Source: CAWGXZ01 sp963826695 (GTDB lineage Bacteria > Pseudomonadota > Gammaproteobacteria > Burkholderiales > Burkholderiaceae_C). Taken from it: DNA of 64,000 nucleotides. This document shows, piece after piece, positions 34,499 through 43,183 of the stretch; position 1 is the stretch's first letter, and the number at the start of each line of letters is the position of its first letter. The stretch lies in contig CAWGXZ010000004.1 in the NCBI GenBank assembly GCA_963826695.1, positions 744,001 through 808,000 of the forward strand, in the 5' to 3' direction. Under the pieces are notes generated by a model. The model was not told where the DNA came from and ran no database searches. It worked only from the letters and a program-made list of their open reading frames with translations. The position numbers and the translations under genes are program-made.

Positions 34499-35746
34499 AT
34501 GACCGACTCCCCGCCCGCGCCCGCGCCTGAACGGCTTGCCACGACGAGCGACGCCGTGCGCGAGGCGCTGGCAGTCAGCCAGCGCGGCTGCGAGGAATTG
34601 CTGCCACTGGGCGAGTGGGCGGCCAAGCTGGTGCGCTCCGAAGCGACGGGAATGCCGCTGCGCATCAAGCTCGGACTCGACCCGACCGCGGCGGACATCC
34701 ATCTCGGCCACACCGTCGTCCTCAACAAGATGCGCCAGTTGCAGGATCTCGGCCACACCGTGATCTTCCTGATCGGCGACTTCACTTCGATGATCGGTGA
34801 TCCCTCGGGTCGCAATACCACCCGCCCGCCACTGACCCGCGAGCAGATCGAAGCCAATGCCGAGACCTACTACCGCCAGGCGAGCCTGGTGCTCGACCCG
34901 GCGCGGACCGAGGTTCGCTACAACTCGGAATGGAGCGACGCACTCGGCGCACGCGGCGTCATCGAACTGGCTGCGCGCTACACCGTCGCACGGATGATGG
35001 AGCGCGACGACTTCAGCAAGCGCTTCAAGGGCGGTACGCCGATCTCGGTGCACGAGTTCCTCTATCCCCTGATGCAGGGCTACGACTCGGTGGCTCTGAA
35101 GGCCGACCTCGAGCTCGGCGGCACCGATCAGAAGTTCAACCTGCTGATGGGCCGAACGCTGCAGGCCGAGTACGGCCAGGAGCCGCAGTGCATTCTGACG
35201 ATGCCGCTGCTCGAAGGGCTCGACGGCGTCGAGAAGATGTCGAAGAGCAAGGGCAACTTCATCGGCATCAGCGAGCCGGCGAACACGATGTATGCCAAGC
35301 TGCTGTCGATCAGTGACGAGTTGATGTGGCGCTGGTTTACGTTGCTCAGCTTCCGTAGCGAGTTCGAGATCGCGCGGTTGAAGGCCGAGGTCGACGGCGG
35401 GCGCAACCCGAAACCCGTCAAGACGCTGCTTGCCAAGGAAATCACCGCGCGATTTCACAGTGCGGCCGCCGCGGACGCCGCCGAAGCCGACTTCGAACAC
35501 CGCGCGCGTGGCGGCGCGCCAGCGGAAATGGAAGCGCTGACGCTCTCGGGCGCCCCTGTCGCCATCGGCGCCCTGCTCCGGCAAGCGCGTCTGGCGCCTT
35601 CTGCCAGCGAGGCCATGCGCCTTGTCGACGGTGGCGGTGTGCGCGTTGACGGGAGCGTCGTCAGCGACAGGACACTGAGGCTCGCAGCGGGCACCTACGT
35701 GGTGCAGGTTGGCAAACGCAAGTTCGCTCGCGTCACGGTTATCTGA
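34499..35746 (+). CDS. tyrS: Tyrosine-tRNA ligase
   Basis: 415 residues, class Ic synthetase. HIGH-like motif in DPTAADIHLGHTVVL, KMSKS loop in VEKMSKSKGNFIGI, and a C-terminal S4 RNA-binding domain (MRLVDGGGVRVDGSVVSD). The HLGH form and length match the betaproteobacterial/TyrZ-type enzyme. The 261-base gap to the divergent M23 gene holds no gene. Confidence 0.96.
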   Translation: MTDSPPAPAPERLATTSDAVREALAVSQRGCEELLPLGEWAAKLVRSEATGMPLRIKLGLDPTAADIHLGHTVVLNKMRQLQDLGHTVIFLIGDFTSMIGDPSGRNTTRPPLTREQIEANAETYYRQASLVLDPARTEVRYNSEWSDALGARGVIELAARYTVARMMERDDFSKRFKGGTPISVHEFLYPLMQGYDSVALKADLELGGTDQKFNLLMGRTLQAEYGQEPQCILTMPLLEGLDGVEKMSKSKGNFIGISEPANTMYAKLLSISDELMWRWFTLLSFRSEFEIARLKAEVDGGRNPKPVKTLLAKEITARFHSAAAADAAEADFEHRARGGAPAEMEALTLSGAPVAIGALLRQARLAPSASEAMRLVDGGGVRVDGSVVSDRTLRLAAGTYVVQVGKRKFARVTVI

Positions 35747-35802
35747 AGCGGTAGTCGCTTCGCATGGGCGAGTTGATCGACCCGCTCCCGTTCAGCCCAT
35801 AA

Positions 35803-35827
35803 AAAAGCCACCGCGTGGGTGGCTTTT
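35803..35827. terminator. Bidirectional terminator between tyrS and a Bug receptor gene
   Basis: AAAAGCCACC-GCGTG-GGTGGCTTTT gives a 10-bp stem with T tracts on both strands (four on plus, six on minus), ideal for the convergent pair. Confidence 0.9.
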
Positions 35828-35846
35828 CGAGCAGGCAGTCAGCAAC

Positions 35847-36818
35847 TCAGTCGGCGTACTCGCCGGCCGCCTTGATGATCGGGCCCCACTTGTTGATCTC
35901 CGCCTCGACGAACTTCTTGTGCTCGGCGGGGTTGGTGCGCGCATCGGTGACGATGACCGCACCCAGGCCTTCTTCACGTTTGACGAACTCCGGGTCCTTG
36001 AGCGCCGCCTTGAGCGCCGTGTTGATCTTGTCGACCACGTCCTTCGGCGTGCCCTTCGGGGCATAGAGTGCGTGCCAGATCGAGACGTTGAAGCCCTTCA
36101 GCCCTGACTCGTCGAGCGTCGGCAGCTTGGCGAGCGCCGGTGTCGTCAGCCGCTTGGCGCTGGTCACCCCAAAGGCCTTGACCTTGCCCGACTCGATCTG
36201 GCTGCTGGTGTTGGTGGTCTGGTCGCACATCAGGTCGACCTGGCCGCCGAGCAGGTCGCTCATGGCCGGCGCCGTGCCCTTGTACGGGACGGTGGTCATG
36301 TCGATCTTCATCGCGCTCTGGAACAGCAGGCCGCACAGGTGCGAAGCGGCGCCGAGACCGGCATTGGCGAGGTTGATCTTGCCTTTGTTGGCTTCCATCC
36401 ACTTGCGCAATTCGGCGAAGTTGTTCGCCGGAATCGTCGATTTGCCGATCAGCGTCATCGGGACTTCGTTGATCATCCCGAGGTACTCGAAGTCCTCGAG
36501 CGGCTTGTACTGCATCTTGCGGTAAAGCGCCGGCGCGGTGCTCATGCCGATGTGGTGCAGCAGCAGGGTGTAGCCGTCGGGCGCCGCCTTGGCAACCTTG
36601 GCAGCGCCGAGGGTGCCGCCGGCTCCGCCAACGTTCTCGATGATGACCGGATGGCTGCCGCCCATGGGTTTGCGCAGCGCCTCGGCCAGGTCGCGTGCAA
36701 CCTTGTCGGTCGGCCCGCCGGCCGTGAACGGCACGACGAGGGTGATCGGCTTTTCCGGGTACGCCGCCATCACGGCCGAGGTGGCAAGGAGGGCGGCGAC
36801 TGTCAGCAACTTCTTCAT
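35847..36818 (-). CDS. Bug-family (TctC) periplasmic solute receptor
   Basis: 323 residues with signal peptide (LLTVAALLATSAVMA), YPEKPITLVVPFTAGGPTD, ENVGGAGGTLGAAKVA, PDGYTLLLHHIGMS and TVPYKGTAPAMSDLLGG. It lies 118 bases downstream of the FAD/Fe-S dehydrogenase on the same strand; the gap contains an inverted repeat that may be its own control site. Confidence 0.92.
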   Translation of the reverse strand: MKKLLTVAALLATSAVMAAYPEKPITLVVPFTAGGPTDKVARDLAEALRKPMGGSHPVIIENVGGAGGTLGAAKVAKAAPDGYTLLLHHIGMSTAPALYRKMQYKPLEDFEYLGMINEVPMTLIGKSTIPANNFAELRKWMEANKGKINLANAGLGAASHLCGLLFQSAMKIDMTTVPYKGTAPAMSDLLGGQVDLMCDQTTNTSSQIESGKVKAFGVTSAKRLTTPALAKLPTLDESGLKGFNVSIWHALYAPKGTPKDVVDKINTALKAALKDPEFVKREEGLGAVIVTDARTNPAEHKKFVEAEINKWGPIIKAAGEYAD

Positions 36819-36894
36819 GGGCGTGTCCTTTGTCTCTTTTAATCGGTTTCAAGAACCGGTGGCAACTCAACAGACGCGAGCATCGATCCGTTGA

Positions 36895-36924
36895 CAGGTG
36901 CAACATTAATTCACGTAACACCTG
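36895..36924. promoter_or_regulatory. Inverted repeat upstream of Bug receptor gene
   Basis: Perfect arms CAGGTG/CACCTG flank an 18-base A/T-rich centre; the similarity extends as CAGGTGYWAC on each side. It lies about 77 bases upstream of the receptor start, so it is a plausible operator. The binding protein is unknown. Confidence 0.4.
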
Positions 36925-36936
36925 CATTCGGCGCGT

Positions 36937-39900
36937 CTACGAATCTGCAGCGGTCGCAGCGTCAGTCTTCGCAAACGGCGCTCCCGCGTGCAGATGGTCG
37001 GCCAGGATGCGGGCGACGTGCAGCGCCTCCCGGCCCGTTCCGTCGGCAATCTGCTGCCGGCAGCTCGTGCCGTCGGCGGCGATGATGGCATCCGGCGCAC
37101 TGCGCACCGCCGGCAACAGACTCAACTCGGCCATCTGCATCGAGACCTCGTAATGCGAGGCCTCGTAGCCGAAGCTACCGGCCATGCCGCAGCACGAGCT
37201 CTCGATCAACTGCGGCTCGGCTCCCGGTATCAGCGCAAGGACCTCGAGCACGGGCGTGACCGCAGCGAAGGCCTTCTGATGGCAGTGGCCGTGCACCCGG
37301 ATCGGCTGCTCCGCACGACGCAGGCGCGGCGCGAATCGCCCGGCGCGGGCTTCGCGAGCGAGGAATTCCTCGAACAGCAGGGCCTGCGAAGCCACCCGCT
37401 GGGCCGCATCGCCCAGGCCCATCACCAGCGTCTCGTCGCGCAGGGTCAATCCGCAGGACGGTTCGAGGCCGACGATGGCGATGCCGGCATCGGCAAACGG
37501 CAGCAACGCGTTCAACAGTTCGCCGGCACGGGCCTTGGCAGCGTCGCTCATTCCTGCGGCAAGGAAGGTCCGGCCGCAGCAGTAGTGGCCGCTCGCCGGC
37601 AGCGGCACATGCACCGTGTAGCCGGCGGCCTGCAGTACCCGCAGCGCAGCGAGCGCATTCTCGGTTTCGAAGCTGCCGTTGAAGGTGTCGACGAACAGCA
37701 CCACCGGCTTGGCGGCGGCAAGCGTCTCCTCGCGGCTGGCAATGCCCAGCTTCGGCGCCGCGCGCCAGAAGGTGTCGCGGCGGAACTGCGGCAGGCTGCG
37801 CCGGGCGGAAAGGCCCAGCCAGCGCTCGCTCAGCCAGCGGCCCCCGGGCACGCGATCGCGCAGGTTGGCCAGCCACGGCAACTGCGAAAACCGGTGCACA
37901 TGGTCGGGAAGGCCGCCGATCAGCCGGTCCTTCAGCGTGAAGCCGTGGCGAGCCTTGTCGTGCGCGGTGAATTCGAGCTTCATCTTCGCCATGTCGACGC
38001 CCGTCGGGCAGTCGCGCTTGCAGCCCTTGCAGCCGACGCAGAGGTCGAGCGCGTCGCGCACGGCGTCGCTGGTGAAAGCATCGGCGCCGCTCATGCCGTC
38101 GAGTTGGCCGGACAGCGCCAGGCGCAGCGTGTTGGCTCGGCCGCGCGTCAAGTGCTGCTCGTCGCGGGTGGCGCGGTAGCTCGGGCACATCGTGCCGCTG
38201 TCGAACTGCCGGCACTGGCCGTTGTTGTTGCACATCTCGACCGCCTTGGCAAAGCCGCCGGTCGGGTCGCCGCCGGTGCCCGGCGCGGTGGTCTGCTCGG
38301 TGACCGGGTCGTTCTGCACGTTCCACGCCGACCAGTCGAACACCGGCTTGAGCGCGATCGTGCGGTAGCTCGGCGAGAAGCGGAACAGGCCGGCGTCGTC
38401 CATCTTCGGCGGATCGATGATCTTGCCGGGATTGAGCATATTGCCCGGGTCGAGCTGCTGCTTGATGGCGCGAAAGGCGTCGTTGAGGCGCGGCCCGAAT
38501 TGCCACTCGATCCATTCGCCGCGGCACAGGCCGTCGCCATGCTCGCCGCTGAAGGCGCCCTTGTAGCGGCGTACCAGCACCGCGGCTTCCTCGCCGATCG
38601 CGCGCATCTTGGCGGCACCCTGGCGTCGCATGTCGAGGATCGGCCGCACATGCAGCGTTCCGACCGAGGCGTGCGCATACCAGGTGCCCCGGCTGCCGTG
38701 GCGCGAGAAGACCTCGGTCAGCGCGTCGGTGTACTCGGCCAGGTGTTCGAGCGGTACCGCGCAGTCCTCGATGAAACTAACCGGCTTGCCGTCGCCCTTC
38801 AGGCTCATCATGATGTTGAGGCCGGCCTTGCGCACTTCCCACAATGCCTTCTGCGGTGCCGCGTCCGCCATCTTCACGACGCTGCCGGGCAGCCCCAGGT
38901 CGCCCATCATCTCGACCAGCTGGTCGAGCTTGTCGTGCAGCGGTGCCAGTGCCTCACCGGAAAACTCGACCAGCAGGATCGCTTCCGGCAGCTTGCCGGC
39001 CGGTGCCACCAGCGCCGTCTCGATCGTCGGGCGGAAGGCCGGATTGGCGCGCGACAGCTCGATCATCGTCCGGTCGACGAGCTCGACCGCCGTCGGCCCC
39101 AGCTTGACCAGGTGCTGCGCCGAATCCATCGCCGCATGGAAGGTCGGGAAGTTGACGACGCCGAGCACCTTGTGCCGCACCAGCGGGCTGAGCTTGAGCT
39201 TCAGCCGCCGTGTCACCGCCAGCGTGCCTTCCGAACCGACCAGCAGGTGCGCCAGGTTGACACTGCCGTCGCCGGTATAGGGAAGCTCGCTTTGCGGATG
39301 GAAGATGTCGAGGTTGTAGCCGCCGACACGGCGCAGCACCTTCGGCCACAGCGCCTCGATGTCGGCCCGGTGCTGGTCGGCCAGCGAGCGGACGAAATCG
39401 GCGATTGCGCGCTCGCGCGCACCGAGTGCAGCCACCGGCCCGAACGACACGCTGCTGCCGTCGGCGAGCCAGGCATCGATGCCCAGCACGTTGTGCACCA
39501 TGTTGCCGTAGGCGATGCTGCGCGAGCCGCACGAGTTGTTGCCGGCCATGCCGCCGAGCGTGGCCTGCGCACTGGTCGAGACGTCGACCGGGAACCAGAC
39601 GCCGTGCGGCTTCAGCCAGGCGTTCAGGTGGTCGAGCACCAGTCCGGGCTCGGCGTCGACCGTCATCGCGTCCTTGTCGAAGTCGAGGACCTGGCGCACA
39701 TGCTTGCTGCAGTCGACGACCAGCGCAGGGCCGGTCGTCTGGCCGCATTGCGAGCTGCCGCCGCCGCGCGGCAGGATCGGCGCGCCGGCATCGCGCGCAA
39801 TGTCGATGGCGAGCGCCATGTCGTCGGCACACGTCGGCACGAAGACGCCGATCGGCATCTGCTGGTAGATCGATGCATCGGTCGCATAGCGACCGCGCGA

Positions 39901-40044
39901 GCCGGCGTCGAACAACACCTCGCCACGGGTCTCGGCAGCCAGCCGCCGGGCGAGGAGGGCGGCATCGGGGCCGGCGCGTCGGGCCAGGGCGTCGCCAGTG
40001 CCGGACGCGGGCCGCAGAGCTGCGGCGGAAGTCGGCGCGTTCAT
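36937..40044 (-). CDS. FAD/Fe-S dehydrogenase of the YdiJ (D-2-hydroxyglutarate dehydrogenase-like) type
   Basis: 1035 residues, a fusion of three parts. An FAD-binding domain (PILPRGGGSSQCGQTTG, NNSCGSRSIAYGNMVHN) and FAD-oxidase C-domain come first (to about 560). A ferredoxin-like 4Fe-4S pair follows (QCRQFDSGTMCPSYR; CVGCKGCKRDCPTGVDM, with the CP). Two cysteine-rich heterodisulfide-type motifs (GHYCCGRTF and SSCCGMAGSFGYE) are at the end. This layout is that of YdiJ, which oxidises D-2-hydroxyglutarate or related D-2-hydroxyacids. The start is fixed by overlap with the GntR stop (ATGA). Substrate here is inferred. Confidence 0.88.
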   Translation of the reverse strand: MNAPTSAAALRPASGTGDALARRAGPDAALLARRLAAETRGEVLFDAGSRGRYATDASIYQQMPIGVFVPTCADDMALAIDIARDAGAPILPRGGGSSQCGQTTGPALVVDCSKHVRQVLDFDKDAMTVDAEPGLVLDHLNAWLKPHGVWFPVDVSTSAQATLGGMAGNNSCGSRSIAYGNMVHNVLGIDAWLADGSSVSFGPVAALGARERAIADFVRSLADQHRADIEALWPKVLRRVGGYNLDIFHPQSELPYTGDGSVNLAHLLVGSEGTLAVTRRLKLKLSPLVRHKVLGVVNFPTFHAAMDSAQHLVKLGPTAVELVDRTMIELSRANPAFRPTIETALVAPAGKLPEAILLVEFSGEALAPLHDKLDQLVEMMGDLGLPGSVVKMADAAPQKALWEVRKAGLNIMMSLKGDGKPVSFIEDCAVPLEHLAEYTDALTEVFSRHGSRGTWYAHASVGTLHVRPILDMRRQGAAKMRAIGEEAAVLVRRYKGAFSGEHGDGLCRGEWIEWQFGPRLNDAFRAIKQQLDPGNMLNPGKIIDPPKMDDAGLFRFSPSYRTIALKPVFDWSAWNVQNDPVTEQTTAPGTGGDPTGGFAKAVEMCNNNGQCRQFDSGTMCPSYRATRDEQHLTRGRANTLRLALSGQLDGMSGADAFTSDAVRDALDLCVGCKGCKRDCPTGVDMAKMKLEFTAHDKARHGFTLKDRLIGGLPDHVHRFSQLPWLANLRDRVPGGRWLSERWLGLSARRSLPQFRRDTFWRAAPKLGIASREETLAAAKPVVLFVDTFNGSFETENALAALRVLQAAGYTVHVPLPASGHYCCGRTFLAAGMSDAAKARAGELLNALLPFADAGIAIVGLEPSCGLTLRDETLVMGLGDAAQRVASQALLFEEFLAREARAGRFAPRLRRAEQPIRVHGHCHQKAFAAVTPVLEVLALIPGAEPQLIESSCCGMAGSFGYEASHYEVSMQMAELSLLPAVRSAPDAIIAADGTSCRQQIADGTGREALHVARILADHLHAGAPFAKTDAATAADS

Positions 40045-40733
40045 GCGCGGACCGCCTGTGCGGCACCCATCGCGCCGCTGCGGATCAGTTCGAGCACGGC
40101 GTCGCGCTTGTACGCGAGGTGCGTGACCAGCAGCTGGCGCAGCCCCTCGGCGTCTCGCGCGGTCAGTGCCTCGATCATCTGTCCGTGCTCGTCGACGGCG
40201 TGCGCCCACTTGGCCTCGTCGAAGTTCGAGCGGAAGCGCAAGGACTGCAGCCGCGCATTGATCTGCGTGTAGGTCTGCGTCAGAACCCGGTTGCGCGCGG
40301 CCGTGTTGATCTGCCGGTGGATGGCCGAGTTGAGCGCGTAGTAGGCCGGCAAGTCGCGCCGCGCATGCGCAGCCAGCATCTCGAAGTGCAGCGCACGGAT
40401 TTCGCCCAGCTCGGCGTCGCCAATGCGCTTTGCGGCCAGCGCGCCGGCCTGGCCTTCGAGGCAGCCGATGACCTCGAAGGTGTCGTAGACATCCTGCTCG
40501 GAAAGTTGCAGCACCACCGCGCCGCGGTTGGGCAGCAACTCGACCAGACCCTCGGCCGCCAGCATCTTGATGGCTTCGCGCAACGGCGTGCGCGAGACCT
40601 GAAGCTGGTCGCTCAGCTCGCGCTCGTTGAGCTTGGCGCCGGGTGGCAGGGCGCCCTCGATGATCTCCTGCCGCAGTCGGGCGACGACCTGCTGGTGCAG
40701 GACCTGTCGCGGTATCGAGAAAATCTCAGCCAT
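40041..40733 (-). CDS. GntR/FCD-family transcriptional regulator
   Basis: 230 residues: winged HTH (GAKLNERELSDQLQVSRTPL, REAIKMLAAEGLVELLPNRG) and FCD domain with the His pattern of metal/carboxylate-binding members (YYALNSAIHRQI). Its stop overlaps the dehydrogenase ATG, so it likely controls that gene and, divergently, the aminotransferase. A TTTTGTATGCAA box abuts its own start codon, so it probably represses itself. Confidence 0.92.
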   Translation of the reverse strand: MAEIFSIPRQVLHQQVVARLRQEIIEGALPPGAKLNERELSDQLQVSRTPLREAIKMLAAEGLVELLPNRGAVVLQLSEQDVYDTFEVIGCLEGQAGALAAKRIGDAELGEIRALHFEMLAAHARRDLPAYYALNSAIHRQINTAARNRVLTQTYTQINARLQSLRFRSNFDEAKWAHAVDEHGQMIEALTARDAEGLRQLLVTHLAYKRDAVLELIRSGAMGAAQAVRA

Positions 40734-40744
40734 TTTGTATGCAA
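40733..40744. promoter_or_regulatory. GntR operator box, copy 1
   Basis: TTTTGTATGCAA, adjacent to the regulator ATG. Near-palindromic TTGTATGCAA resembles TTGTATACAA sites known for FCD-type GntR proteins. An identical 12-mer occurs 63 bases away. Confidence 0.6.
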
Positions 40745-40795
40745 CTCAGGAATTATTCCCAACGATGATACGGGAAAGCACTCTGGCGCCGTGAA

Positions 40796-40807
40796 TTTTG
40801 TATGCAA
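40796..40807. promoter_or_regulatory. GntR operator box, copy 2
   Basis: Second TTTTGTATGCAA, extended here to TTTTG-TATG-CAAAA arms, 26 bases upstream of the aminotransferase ATG. Two sites in a divergent gap fit repression of both directions, possibly by looping. Confidence 0.6.
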
Positions 40808-40832
40808 AAATGATGCATCTTACGGAGACATC

Positions 40833-42079
40833 ATGCTTGCCCTAGACCAACACCCCAGCGGCCGCCACTTCCTGCAGATACCCGGCCCGAGCCCGGTGCC
40901 CGACCGGCTGCTCCGTGCCATGAGCCTGCCGACCATCGACCACCGCGGCCCTGAATTCGCGGTCCTCGGCAAGAAGGTCATCGCCGGCATGCAGCAGGTG
41001 TTCCGCACCCGGCATCCGGTGGTCATCTATCCGGCGTCGGGCACCGGCGCCTGGGAAGCCGCCCTGGTCAACACGCTGAGCCCGGGCGATGCGGTGCTGA
41101 TGTTCGAAACGGGTCACTTCGCGTCGCTCTGGCACCGGATGGCGATCCGCCTCGGCCTCGAACCCGAGCTGCTGGCGGTGCCCGGCACCGACACCGCGAC
41201 CGGGCTGCCGAATTCCTGGCGCAACGGCGTTCGCGCCGAGCTGATCGAGCAGCGGCTGCGTGCCGACACGGACAGGCGGATCAAGGCGGTGTGCGTCGTT
41301 CACAACGAGACCTCGACCGGCGTGACCTCGGACATCGCCGCGGTGCGCCGGGCGATCGACGCCACCGGGCATCCGGCGCTGCTGCTTGTCGACACGATTT
41401 CGGGCCTTGCCAGCGCCGACTACCGCCACGACGACTGGGGCGTCGACGTGACGGTCAGCGGCTCGCAGAAGGGCCTGATGCTGCCACCTGGAATCAGCTT
41501 CAACGCGCTCTCGCCCAAGGCGCTCGAAGTCAGCCGCAGCGCCAGGCTGCCGAAAGCCTTCTGGGCCTGGGACGAGATCGTCGAGATGAACAAGGGCGGC
41601 TACTGGCCGTACACGCCGAATACCAACCTGCTCTATGCACTGTCCGAGGCGCTCGACATGCTGCTCGAGCAGCCGGGGGACTCGACGCGGTGCTCGCGCG
41701 GCATCGACGCTGGGGCGAGGGCGTGCGCGGTGCAGTCGAGGCCTGGGGCCTGCCGATCCAGTGCGCCGATCCGGCGCTGTACTCGCCGGTGCTCACCGGG
41801 GTCGTCACGCCGCCGGGGATCGATGCCGATGCGGTGCGGCAACTGATCCACCAGCGCTTCGACCTGTCGCTCGGCACCGGCCTGGGCAAGCTCAAGGGGC
41901 GCATGTTCCGCATCGGCCATCTGGGCGACTGCAACGACCTGACGCTGATGGCGGCGCTTTCGGGTGTCGAAATGGGTTTGAAGCTTTCGGGCGTGCCTCT
42001 GGCGCAAAGCGGCGTGCAGGCGGCGATGGACTACTTCGCCGGCCATCCCCAGGCCGAAGTGCTGCAGACAGCAGCGTGA
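40833..42079 (+). CDS. PLP aminotransferase, serine-glyoxylate type, split by a one-base frameshift
   Basis: Class V aminotransferase. FLQIPGPSPVPDRLLRAM and FRTRHPVVIYPASGTGAWEA (PLP phosphate site) start it; VVHNETSTGV, LLVDTISGLASADYRHDDWG and the PLP-Lys in VTVSGSQKGLMLPPG follow. After DMLLEQPG at the G-run 41675-41679 the frame changes; adding one G joins it to GLDAVLARHRRWGEGVRGAV and a normal C-terminus, 415 residues. It resembles serine-glyoxylate or alanine-glyoxylate aminotransferase. It is divergent from the GntR gene and shares its operators. As read, it is truncated. Confidence 0.87.
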
Positions 42080-42200
42080 GCCGCCGCCCGTTGCCGCGCG
42101 CACTTCCGCTTCGACGGCGATCTGCTTAGGCCCAGAGTAGGCCCAGAGCGCGCGGACAGACCGCACCCGCATCTAAAGACAACCTGACGAGACACCCACC

Positions 42201-43178
42201 ATGCAACGCCGTACCCTGATCCAAGCTGCCGCCGGCACCGTCGCCGGCCTTGCCGCACCCTTCCTTCGCGCCCAGGCGCTGCCGAGCGGGCCGATTCGCA
42301 TCATCGTCGGCTTTGCGCCCGGCGGCGGCACCGACATCCTGGCGCGCGTCGTGGCGCAGAAGCTCACCGCTCTCTGGGGCACGACGGTGATCGTCGAAAA
42401 CCGCGCCGGCGCCGCCGGCATGCTGGCGGCCGACTACGTGGCCAAGCAGCCGTCCGACGGCAGCACGCTGCTGATGGCGCACATCAACAGCCACGCCATT
42501 GCGCCGGCGCTGATGACCAAGATGAACTACTCGGTCGAACGCGACTTTTCGCCGATCGTGCTGGTCGGTGTGACGCCGAACCTGCTGATCTGCAACGAGC
42601 AGCAACCCGCGCGCACCGTCAAGGACGTCGTCGAGCGCTGCCGCAAGAACCCGGGCCGGGTGACCTTCGGCTCGGCCGGCAACGGCTCGGCGCAGCACCT
42701 GGCGCTGGAGATGTTCAAGCTGGCGGCGAAGATCGATGCGATCCACGTCCCCTACAAGGGTTCGGGCCCGATGCTCACCGACCTGATCGGCGGTCAGATC
42801 GACTACAGCTTCGACACCATGACGGCGGCGACGCCGCATGTCAAAAGCGGCAAGGCCATCGCCATCGCGCAGACGCGGCTGGCGCGCGCCAAGGGGCATC
42901 CCAACGTGCCGACGATGGCCGAGTCGGGATTTCCCGGCTTCGAGGCCACCACCTGGTACGGCTTGGTCGGCCCGGGCAAGTTGCCGTCCGCGATCGCCAA
43001 GCGCATGAACGAGGACATCAACAAGGTGCTGCTGATGCCCGATGTGATCGAGCGGCTCGACCAGTCGGGCGCCGAGGATGGCGGCGGCTCGACCGAGAAG
43101 TTCGGCTCGTTCATCCAGAGCGAAGCGAAGAAATGGGCCAAGGTCGTCAAGGACGCCGGCGTGAAGGCGGAGGGCTGA
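42201..43178 (+). CDS. Bug-family (TctC) periplasmic solute receptor
   Basis: 325 residues. The signal MQRRTLIQAAAGTVAGLAAP has twin Arg (Tat-like). Core: LPSGPIRIIVGFAPGGGTD, NRAGAAGMLAADYVA, SDGSTLLMAHINSHA, HVPYKGSGPMLTDLIGG. It is followed 5 bases later by a CoA-transferase gene, so the imported acid is probably made into a CoA ester. Confidence 0.92.
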   Translation: MQRRTLIQAAAGTVAGLAAPFLRAQALPSGPIRIIVGFAPGGGTDILARVVAQKLTALWGTTVIVENRAGAAGMLAADYVAKQPSDGSTLLMAHINSHAIAPALMTKMNYSVERDFSPIVLVGVTPNLLICNEQQPARTVKDVVERCRKNPGRVTFGSAGNGSAQHLALEMFKLAAKIDAIHVPYKGSGPMLTDLIGGQIDYSFDTMTAATPHVKSGKAIAIAQTRLARAKGHPNVPTMAESGFPGFEATTWYGLVGPGKLPSAIAKRMNEDINKVLLMPDVIERLDQSGAEDGGGSTEKFGSFIQSEAKKWAKVVKDAGVKAEG

Positions 43179-43183
43179 TCGCG

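Noticed and set aside
36988..40272. Plus-strand frame of about 1090 codons
   Set aside because: Shadow of the FAD/Fe-S dehydrogenase; low-complexity translation and no start signal.
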